This document shows, in pieces, positions 7,518 through 12,827 of a stretch of DNA of 12,827 bases (position 1 is the stretch's first letter; each line of letters starts with the position of its first letter). The position numbers and the translations under genes are program-made. Source of the stretch: Proteobacteria bacterium UBA6522 (GTDB lineage: Bacteria; Pseudomonadota; Gammaproteobacteria; Steroidobacterales; Rariloculaceae); assembly GCA_002434915.1 (NCBI GenBank), contig DJLG01000173.1:17637-30463 (forward strand), given 5' to 3'. The notes beneath the pieces were generated by a model that had not been told where the DNA came from, made no database searches, and saw only the letters and a program-made list of their open reading frames with translations.

Positions 7518-7919
7518 TCAGGGATCGTTTCTTACATTGATATGGGTACCGTCCATAAGTTCTACAGCCTCAGTCCACATTGAGAGAACATTTGGGCGTC
7601 TGTCAGGGTTGCCAATGATTGTTACCTGATCTCCTGGCTTGAATGTGTCTTTGTTCCAGCTAAAAAACCTATAAAGATCCTGAACGCTTTGAAACTCTCC
7701 TGACCAGGTTTCAATTTCTCCCTCTTCATTGACCACATCCAGAAAAATTCCAACATGAGGATTTATAAACTGCCATTTAGAGACAGTACCAGTCACTGAG
7801 ATTGACTTGGTACGATCATAGGCAGAGTTAGCGTGATGCGCTTGTGTTCCCATGATTGTACTTAAGAAAAATAAAATGGCAGACGAAACCAAAATAATAT
7901 TAATTTTTGTTCGCATCAT
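7518..7919 (-). CDS. DUF6152 family exported protein, downstream copy
   Basis: This is a 133-residue protein from the ATG at 7919. An upstream TTG at 7949 is open but lacks a ribosome site, whereas AAGGA lies 10 bases before 7919; a second ATG is at 7916. A Sec signal covers residues 1-27 and the predicted cut after T-Q-A gives a mature protein starting H-H-A-N-S-A-Y-D. DUF6152 features visible are G-T-V-S-K-W-Q-F-I-N-P-H (44-55), L-D-V, W-S-G-E-F-Q, D-L-Y-R, and F-K-P-G-D (93-97). There is no Cys. Over the 70 residues from His28 to the P-G-D motif it matches the paralogue at 8674-9063 at about 45 positions. The function is unknown. The gene lies 30 bp after the preceding GHYE(E)D gene and 10 bp before the following GHYEGD gene. 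Confidence 0.85.
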   Translation of the reverse strand: MMRTKINIILVSSAILFFLSTIMGTQAHHANSAYDRTKSISVTGTVSKWQFINPHVGIFLDVVNEEGEIETWSGEFQSVQDLYRFFSWNKDTFKPGDQVTIIGNPDRRPNVLSMWTEAVELMDGTHINVRNDP

Positions 7920-7949
7920 GGTCAGATTATCCTTTAAAGAGCCTAACAA

Positions 7950-8669
7950 TCACTCAGGTCTCATTTCTGGTAATTCAGATAACATCAGTTCCTGACATAC
8001 AAACTCTGCAAGTTCAAAATCTCTTTTTCTAAAGTTTAATGTACCGGTCAGTACATTTTCATATGCGATAGGGTCGTGGATAGATACTTCATTTACTATC
8101 GATTCAGCATCGACACGCCGAATTCGTTCGATAATTCTTACTTGGTCGCTAAATGGGTGGCCAAGGCGATCAAGCCATCGCTGTTGATTCTCTGATTCCC
8201 AGCCCAGTATGTTCCTTGTCTCGATAACTAGCGTGTCTTCTTCGTAGTGCCCTATGGAGTATCCATTCCAAGTGTGTAGAGGCACTTCTGGGAAATCCCG
8301 ACCATCCATATATACAATTCTCCAGAAATTATTAATTTCAAAAAGCATTACTACTCGGTTTGGGAGCTGAATAATCTCGAAAGGTCTAGGACGGTAGTAG
8401 GTTCCCGGAAACCCCATTGGCAGGCACTGCATTTCGGCGGCATTGGATTGAGTGGCTGATGCAGTTCTGGGACCATGAAGCGGTTTAGCCAGGTCAAAGC
8501 GTTCTTGTGCCCATGAAGTCATTGGAGGATCAGGAACGAGTGAGGAGGCCCCTGGAAAATTCCTTTGCCAGACACCAGAAAAGTCAGGAACAGGTTGCGC
8601 TTTAGTCACAATGGCCATCAGGTAGACCAGGGACCAGATCAAAAATTTTGATAGGGTATTTAAAAGCAT
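7950..8669 (-). CDS. Exported 'GHYEED' family protein, upstream copy of a duplicated module
   Basis: This is the paralogue of the gene at 6752-7507, with the same order of motifs: F-S-G-V-W, C-L-P-M-G (Cys82), R-P-F-E-I-I-Q-L-P, Y-M-D-G-R, T-W-N-G-Y-S-I-G-H-Y-E-E-D-T-L-V-I-E-T, and V-C-Q-E-L-M-L (Cys225). The usual Gly of G-H-Y-E-G-D is Glu here. An upstream ATG at 8717 would give 255 residues but overlaps the DUF6152 gene by 44 bases and buries the signal peptide. The ATG at 8669 gives 239 residues and a clean signal (hydrophobic residues about 9-21, T-K-A then Gln), 4 bases after the upstream stop, so it is preferred. It has no clear Shine-Dalgarno, consistent with coupled re-initiation. 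Function unknown; location periplasmic or envelope. Confidence 0.8.
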   Translation of the reverse strand: MLLNTLSKFLIWSLVYLMAIVTKAQPVPDFSGVWQRNFPGASSLVPDPPMTSWAQERFDLAKPLHGPRTASATQSNAAEMQCLPMGFPGTYYRPRPFEIIQLPNRVVMLFEINNFWRIVYMDGRDFPEVPLHTWNGYSIGHYEEDTLVIETRNILGWESENQQRWLDRLGHPFSDQVRIIERIRRVDAESIVNEVSIHDPIAYENVLTGTLNFRKRDFELAEFVCQELMLSELPEMRPE

Positions 8670-8673
8670 AGAT

Positions 8674-9063
8674 TTAGTCTGGAGCGCTCCGCACATCCAC
8701 TTCTGTCCCATCAGCAAAGATCACTATTCGTGTGCTAATAGTTGGGCCGCCGGTTCTGGCAGGATGGCCAATAAGAGTAATTGCATCACCTGGTTTAAAT
8801 GTGTCCTTGTTAAATTTGAAGTGTCGATAAAGGTCAAGTGTTCCTTGAAATTCTGCCGACCATTCTTGTTTCTCTTCATTTTCACCCATTATGTCTAGCC
8901 ATAGGCCTGCATGAGGGTTGATGAATTGCCATTTAGAGACAGTTCCAGAGATGGTTATGTCTGTTGATCTATCATAAAGAGAGTTTGCATGATGCGCCTC
9001 AATTGAGACGCCATTTATAGCTGTAAGCAGACTTACAGCTATAAAAATATTTCTTTTTTTCAC
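8674..9063 (-). CDS. DUF6152 family exported protein, upstream copy, first gene of the operon
   Basis: This 129-residue protein starts at a GTG with AGGGGA 8 bases upstream. The Sec signal is residues 1-23, with the predicted cut after I-E-A giving mature H-H-A-N-S-L-Y-D. Family features are G-T-V-S-K-W-Q-F-I-N-P-H (40-51), W-S-A-E-F-Q, D-L-Y-R, and F-K-P-G-D (89-93). The His residues shared with the second copy are only the two at the mature N-terminus and His51 of N-P-H; His81 and His100 are not conserved between copies. The size is typical of the family as I recall it. It is the promoter-proximal gene of the minus-strand operon, facing the DoxX-like gene across 204 bp. Function unknown; a small periplasmic beta-rich domain is likely. 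Confidence 0.85.
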   Translation of the reverse strand: MKKRNIFIAVSLLTAINGVSIEAHHANSLYDRSTDITISGTVSKWQFINPHAGLWLDIMGENEEKQEWSAEFQGTLDLYRHFKFNKDTFKPGDAITLIGHPARTGGPTISTRIVIFADGTEVDVRSAPD

Positions 9064-9078
9064 TTAAGATTTCCCCTG

Positions 9079-9110
9079 GAAAACCTTTAGCTCATTAAAT
9101 ATAGGTTTTC
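9079..9110 (-). promoter_or_regulatory. 8-bp inverted repeat next to the ribosome site of the minus-strand operon
   Basis: GAAAACCT (9079-9086) and AGGTTTTC (9103-9110) are perfect reverse complements with a 16-base spacer. On the minus strand the repeat ends one base before the AGGGGA ribosome site of the first DUF6152 gene. It could form an RNA stem in the leader or be a DNA operator. The rest of the 204-bp divergent region (9064-9267) is AT-rich. On the plus strand it contains a -35-like TTGACC at 9191-9196 without a convincing partner -10. Confidence 0.4.
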
Positions 9111-9267
9111 TTATTTCTTGAGTTTGAACGGCAACTTTAATTATTTCCACTAAATTTTGTTAATTTTTGCTGCTAAATTTATCCTTCTACTTGACCCAAA
9201 GGCCTAGCCAAGAGAAGCTTTATCCAAATTACGCATAGAATTACAAGGTTTATAGGGAGGATGCATC

Positions 9268-9726
9268 GTGGGAATTAAGCAAATATTGGTTGAAGCGTCC
9301 CGTTTTCAAATGGCATACGCTCTGCTTAGAATTACCATGGGCGTCAATATGTTTTTTCACGGATTTATGCGAATTATCAGTGATACGGGTGCGTGGGTAG
9401 ATGGCCAGGTAGCGTTATTCACAGATATTGCAAACCCGTCTTTTCTTCCTACATTGTGGGTTACTATATTTTTATGGATTTTGCCCTTTTTTGAGCTAGT
9501 GTTTGGGGCTTTGCTAGCCCTAGGTTTGTATACCTACTGGCTGTCTGTTACTGGAGCATTAATGATGTTTGTTCTGATATTTGGTAACACAACTAGACAG
9601 GCGTGGGGTACAGTTGGTAATAACATGCACTATACACTCTACTTCTGCATTCTAGTTGCCGCACAGTCTCATGACTGGCTATCGATAGACTCACGACGTT
9701 CCACAAAGGTTAGTGCTGATAGCTAA
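9268..9726 (+). CDS. DoxX-like small integral membrane protein
   Basis: This 152-residue membrane protein has about four transmembrane helices, near residues 16-35, 62-85, 89-107 and 121-137. A-L-L-R-I-T-M-G-V-N-M-F-F-H-G in the first helix is typical of DoxX-like proteins (L-R-x-x-x-G-x-x-x-x-x-H-G). DoxX relatives are inner-membrane proteins linked to quinone or thiol redox chemistry in some systems, but no specific reaction can be claimed. The start is GTG with a strong GGGAGG 7 bases upstream (9255-9260). An ATG at 9261 is out of frame and stops after five codons. It is divergent from the DUF6152 operon and may share its control region. It precedes the permease gene by 133 bp, so co-transcription is possible. 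Confidence 0.78.
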   Translation: MGIKQILVEASRFQMAYALLRITMGVNMFFHGFMRIISDTGAWVDGQVALFTDIANPSFLPTLWVTIFLWILPFFELVFGALLALGLYTYWLSVTGALMMFVLIFGNTTRQAWGTVGNNMHYTLYFCILVAAQSHDWLSIDSRRSTKVSADS

Positions 9727-9859
9727 GTAATAAGAAGTACTTTATTCGAAGCCCCATTTACTTATGGTTAGCTAAGTCAGGGCATAACGTTTTGGGGTTC
9801 TTACTATTAAGTTGTTAAATATCCAACTATTTATTTTAAAAAGGTCAACAGGTTTTTAA

Positions 9860-11326
9860 GTGTCTGAATCTTTTACGACGTTACAGTCTAAGCTGATCCT
9901 TAGCCCGGATAGACGAAGAATGCTGCATATTATTGCAGGACCTTTTGTTTTTCTTTTCCTTGCACTAGTGCCAATTTTAGAGCTGCCCTATGAGATAAGG
10001 TGTAGCATCGGATTACTTGTTTGGATGGCGTTGTGGTGGATAACACGCCCTGTTCACCTTGCAGTTACCGGGTTTCTTCCGCTAGCTACGGTTGCTCTTT
10101 TTAATTTTGCGTCTATAGACAGAATTTTACCAGCCTATGCAGCAGAGCTTGTAATTCTTCTTTTGTCTGCAAATGTTTTAACTACGTGTTGGACACGATG
10201 GGGATTAGATAGGCGTATTGCCCTTGTCTCATTGATTGGGGTCGGCACGAATACAACACGACAAATTATGTCCTGGTTTGCTATTGGAATGATCCTTAGC
10301 GCGTTTCTGCCTAACACTATTGTTGCTGCAACCATGATTCCTATTGTCGTTGCCATGTTGAAATTTATTGGTATCGAAGATTTGTGGGAGAGTAATCTTG
10401 GTACTGCATTAGTGATAGCAGTGGCATGGGGAACTAGTGCAGGAGGTGCAACAAGTCCACTTGGTGGGGCGCCTAATCTGCTTACCGTTGAATATATTCA
10501 GGAGATGGTTACTGGCGAAGAGTTTCTTTTTGCAACCTGGGTGACACGTTTTTTACCCTTAAGTCTTGCTGTCATGATCGTGACATTTATTTATGTCCGG
10601 TTCGCATTCAAACCAGAGATTAAAGAAATAGAGGGTACTCGCGATTTCTTTTTATCTGAACTTAAGTCTCTTGGTGCAATGAGTAGCCAGGAAAAATGGG
10701 GTTTCTTTTTGTTTGCAGGCGCTGCACTTCTTGCGTTCAGTCGACCCTTATACTTTGAGTTAATACCTTCTTTAACCCCAGCCTATGCCTTTTTATGCTG
10801 TGCCATCATCTGTTTTCTTGTGCGTACGAAAGGAGAAAATCTTATGACCTGGGAGTACGCCCAGGGCAAGATGATGTGGGGACTATTTTACCTTTTCGCT
10901 GGCGGTACAGCTTTGGGGCGTGTGCTCACTGAGACTGGAACAGCAAGTTACATTGCTGAGGCATTGTTGCCTTACGCTAGTGAAGGTGGCCTTCTTGCTG
11001 TTTTCGTTTTTGCTGCGCTAACTATTCTGATGACTCAAATCACCAACAATACAGCTGCTATTGCTATTACTGTTCCTATCACGATTAGTACTTTCCAAAG
11101 CTTAGGTTTAAATCCCTTGCCATTCGTTTACATCGTGACGACGGTAGGAAACTGCGGTTTTATGTTGCCAACCTCAGCTGGAGGTCCAGCGGTTGCCGCT
11201 GGTTATGGAATTAATCTTAAAACAATGGCAGTGAAGGGCTTCTGGGCCTGCCTGCTTGCACTGATCGTTGTAGTGATAGTCGGCTATCTGTTATCTATTT
11301 ATTGGCCTACTTTTAGTTCAGTGTGA
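9860..11326 (+). CDS. DASS/SLC13-type divalent anion:Na+ symporter-like permease
   Basis: This is a 488-residue polytopic inner-membrane protein of the divalent anion/Na+ symporter (DASS, SLC13) or wider ion-transporter superfamily. The two inverted-repeat signature regions are visible: L-P-N-T-I-V-A-A-T-M-I-P-I (150-162) and I-T-N-N-T-A-A-I-A-I-T-V-P-I (394-407). Each is followed by a substrate-pocket loop: G-G-A-T-S-P-L-G-G-A-P-N (195-206) and M-L-P-T-S-A-G-G-P (435-443). In characterised carboxylate transporters the signatures read Ser-Asn-Thr; here the Ser is Pro151 and Asn396. Probable substrates are dicarboxylates or other organic anions, but this is inference. The start is GTG with a modest AGG site about 7 bases upstream. 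It lies between the DoxX-like gene and the exported hydrolase, suggesting uptake of a compound processed by this locus. Confidence 0.82.
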   Translation: MSESFTTLQSKLILSPDRRRMLHIIAGPFVFLFLALVPILELPYEIRCSIGLLVWMALWWITRPVHLAVTGFLPLATVALFNFASIDRILPAYAAELVILLLSANVLTTCWTRWGLDRRIALVSLIGVGTNTTRQIMSWFAIGMILSAFLPNTIVAATMIPIVVAMLKFIGIEDLWESNLGTALVIAVAWGTSAGGATSPLGGAPNLLTVEYIQEMVTGEEFLFATWVTRFLPLSLAVMIVTFIYVRFAFKPEIKEIEGTRDFFLSELKSLGAMSSQEKWGFFLFAGAALLAFSRPLYFELIPSLTPAYAFLCCAIICFLVRTKGENLMTWEYAQGKMMWGLFYLFAGGTALGRVLTETGTASYIAEALLPYASEGGLLAVFVFAALTILMTQITNNTAAIAITVPITISTFQSLGLNPLPFVYIVTTVGNCGFMLPTSAGGPAVAAGYGINLKTMAVKGFWACLLALIVVVIVGYLLSIYWPTFSSV

Positions 11327-11407
11327 GGTGGTGAGTTTGGCGTCAGGCTATACTTACTTTTATATTTAATGTTTAGGGTCTCATTCCCAAGCCTTTAGGT
11401 GGAAATA

Positions 11408-12418
11408 ATGAAAGAAATTCATAAGCTAATTTTGTCTGTTTCACTACTATTTGCATTGATCGTATCTTCAGGGGCAGGTGCCCAAGATGGTCTTATCTAT
11501 CATACAGAGGGTATAGCTGGATCAGACATTCCGGTGACTTACCATCTGATCTCAACTGACGATGGGTTGCTCACACCTATTGGGCTTCGTAAGCCAGAAG
11601 GTGATGGGCCTTTCCCAATTGTATTGTTTTCTTCTGGTAATGGAGGTGAGGGGTATCAGTACGTAAAGGACTATAGCCATAACCGTGGCTGGACACTTGA
11701 GCAGTTTCTTGCAGCTGGTTATGCGGTTGCTTGGTTACGTTACCGTTCTGAGGTAGAGATTCCTGTATATGGTGGAGAATCCTTGCTGGCGCAGCCTTGG
11801 TCGGGTCGACCTGTATTTAATAGAGCCCCCTTAGAATACGAAGATGCCATTAGGATTATCGATTATGTAGGAGCGCTGCCTTACATTGATCCCAATAGGG
11901 TTGGATGGATGGGCGTTAGCCATGCTGGTGAAATGCTCATGAAAATAACGAGCATCTATGATGGGCTGGCTGCTGGAATAGCATCTGAACCTGCTTCTGC
12001 AGGTTTTATGGCGCGAGGGCAGGTTTCATCACTCTCTGAAATTAGTTCAGAAGAGTATGGTGAAGATGGCATGTCATCGCTTGAAACATCAGATAGTTAT
12101 AATGCAGATAGCCTTCAGTTAGCAGTGCAAGCAACGCATGAAGCGATAGATAGAGAAGTTGCTATGGCTCGGATTGGTCACATCGACACTCCAATATTTG
12201 TTCAAGGTCGAAGCCGAGACCATAATCAGCCTGTTTTCCGAGTCAACTATGAGCTTCTTTCAGAAGCAGGTAAAAACGTGGAATGGAAGAGTTATGATCA
12301 TGACGTACACGGTTTCGTCTATGTGTGGCGAGATAGTGATGGTGATTATGCGCCAGATGAGGTCCAGCGTGAGGCCATTTCTGATTCCATAGAATTTTTT
12401 GATCGTTATATGAAATAA
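11408..12418 (+). CDS. Exported alpha/beta hydrolase (dienelactone hydrolase/prolyl oligopeptidase-like)
   Basis: This 336-residue protein from the ATG at 11408 has AGGTGG 5 bases upstream (11397-11402). An in-frame GTG at 11399 overlaps that site and is less likely. A Sec signal covers about the first 25 residues, with G-A-G-A then Gln at the cut, so it acts in the periplasm or outside. The alpha/beta hydrolase triad is visible: Ser171 in W-M-G-V-S-H-A-G, Asp271 in R-S-R-D-H, and His301 in D-V-H-G-F. The oxyanion-side segment P-I-V-L-F-S-S-G-N-G-G is near residues 70-80. The last elbow position is Ala instead of Gly (G-V-S-H-A). Substrate unknown; esterase or peptidase activity is possible. 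It follows the permease by 81 bp and precedes the aldo/keto reductase gene by 31 bp, so all may be co-transcribed. Confidence 0.83.
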   Translation: MKEIHKLILSVSLLFALIVSSGAGAQDGLIYHTEGIAGSDIPVTYHLISTDDGLLTPIGLRKPEGDGPFPIVLFSSGNGGEGYQYVKDYSHNRGWTLEQFLAAGYAVAWLRYRSEVEIPVYGGESLLAQPWSGRPVFNRAPLEYEDAIRIIDYVGALPYIDPNRVGWMGVSHAGEMLMKITSIYDGLAAGIASEPASAGFMARGQVSSLSEISSEEYGEDGMSSLETSDSYNADSLQLAVQATHEAIDREVAMARIGHIDTPIFVQGRSRDHNQPVFRVNYELLSEAGKNVEWKSYDHDVHGFVYVWRDSDGDYAPDEVQREAISDSIEFFDRYMK

Positions 12419-12449
12419 AAATGACTTTTAGGTTATTGGAGTGAGTGCC

Positions 12450-12827
12450 ATGATAAAAAAAGTAACTGAAAAATATGCGCCTACACGAAGAGAATTTATT
12501 GCTACGATGTCTGCTCTTGGTGTTTCTGGGCTAGGATCCAATGCATTGTTGGCACAAACTCAGATGCCACAGAGACCGATACCTGGAAAAGGAGAATCTC
12601 TTCCTGTCATTGGGCTTGGATCGAGCAAGGTGGTTTCTCAGATATCCTCTAATGGCACTGATCCGCTCGCTTCGGTATTGCGGACACTTCGCGATAGCGG
12701 CGGTAGTGTAGTTGATACATGGCCAAGAAACCCTGAGAACGATGCCGGACTTGGTCAGGTTTTGAGTGCCCCAGATCTTCGTGATTCTCTTTTCGTTACA
12801 ACGAAGATTGATCAGGTTGGAAAGGAA
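12450..12827 (+). CDS. Tat-exported aldo/keto reductase-like protein, 3' truncated, catalytic Tyr position changed
   Basis: The frame from the ATG at 12450 is open to the window edge (126 codons). GGAG lies 8 bases upstream (12438-12441). A twin-arginine signal is clear: T-R-R-E-F-I-A at residues 12-18, then a mildly hydrophobic run and L-L-A-Q. The mature part begins like an aldo/keto reductase: L-P-V-I-G-L-G (51-57), G-G-S-V-V-D-T (84-90), A-G-L-G-Q-V-L (99-105), and R-D-S-L-F-V-T-T-K-I (111-120). In active members the motif reads D-T-x-x-x-Y-G; here Asp89 is followed by W-P-R-N-P, so the position of the catalytic Tyr is Asn94. The likely catalytic Lys (Lys119) remains. Tat export would carry the protein folded with NADP(H). 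The C-terminal two thirds are outside the window, so the call is by N-terminal pattern only. Confidence 0.78.
   Translation, partial: MIKKVTEKYAPTRREFIATMSALGVSGLGSNALLAQTQMPQRPIPGKGESLPVIGLGSSKVVSQISSNGTDPLASVLRTLRDSGGSVVDTWPRNPENDAGLGQVLSAPDLRDSLFVTTKIDQVGKE

Noticed and set aside
7917..7949. TTG start at 7949 for the second DUF6152 gene
   Set aside because: It would abut the preceding stop and add ten residues before the signal peptide, without a ribosome site. The ATG at 7919 has AAGGA at good spacing.
8670..8717. ATG at 8717 for the upstream GHYEED gene
   Set aside because: It overlaps the DUF6152 gene by 44 bases and places 16 extra residues before an otherwise normal signal peptide.
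7518..9063. Calling the DUF6152 proteins LPMO or CopC homologues
   Set aside because: The N-terminal His is suggestive, but length and other motifs do not match those families, so only a candidate metal site is proposed.
9752..9828. Possible terminators after the DoxX-like gene: CCCCA (9752-9756) with TGGGG (9793-9797), and AGTTG (9810-9814) with CAACT (9824-9828)
   Set aside because: Both stems are only 5 bp, the first with a 36-base loop. They are too weak to support termination. The 9-base repeat TAGCTAAGT at 9720 and 9769 is also within chance expectation.
10135..10356. Minus-strand open frame inside the permease gene
   Set aside because: It is a shadow of the transmembrane coding sequence, with no ribosome site or recognisable protein.
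12159..12392. Plus-strand open frame in another frame of the exported hydrolase
   Set aside because: It overlaps the triad-bearing C-terminal part of a clear hydrolase gene and has no independent support.

Overview
The window looks like part of the chromosome of a Pseudomonadota bacterium, most likely a marine-type gammaproteobacterium. This is inferred from the moderate GC content, short intergenic gaps and the gene families present (DUF6152, NHL-propeller, PuuE-like deacetylase, DASS transporter, Tat-exported aldo/keto reductase, YtoQ). No taxonomic marker is present. I saw no tRNA, rRNA, CRISPR array or insertion sequence. Every gene-free stretch is shorter than about 210 bases.

Left part (1-3726). 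The 3' end of a long Gln/Glu-rich coiled-coil protein gene (DUF4175-like) is followed on the same strand by a dienelactone hydrolase family gene. A strong 11-bp hairpin at 2067-2098 separates that gene from the convergent ytoQ gene. ytoQ is divergent from an iron/2-oxoglutarate oxygenase gene, and the 144-bp region between them holds two palindromes that may be operators. The oxygenase gene runs head-on into the next operon with no intergenic base: its stop codon abuts the stop codon of the opposing gene.

Central part (3727-9063, minus strand). Seven tightly packed genes probably form one operon. In transcription order they are: DUF6152 protein, 'GHYE(G/E)D' protein, a second DUF6152 protein, a second 'GHYEGD' protein, a six-bladed NHL-type propeller, an NmrA-like NAD(P)-binding protein, and a PuuE-like polysaccharide deacetylase. 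The first four genes are a tandem duplication of a two-gene module. All but the last gene carry N-terminal export signals. Both DUF6152 proteins are predicted to begin with His-His after signal cleavage, and share one further His in an Asn-Pro-His motif.

Right part (9268-12827, plus strand). Divergent from that operon, across a 204-bp control region, are a DoxX-like membrane protein, a DASS/SLC13 permease with altered SNT motifs, an exported alpha/beta hydrolase, and the start of a Tat-exported aldo/keto reductase. In the reductase the position of the catalytic Tyr is occupied by Asn.

Together the genes around 3.7-12.8 kb look like an envelope-centred accessory or catabolic locus: membrane transport, exported hydrolase and redox-type proteins, and a duplicated pair of small exported proteins of unknown function. 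The substrate cannot be named from the sequence. The duplicated DUF6152/GHYEGD module is the best candidate for an undescribed system.
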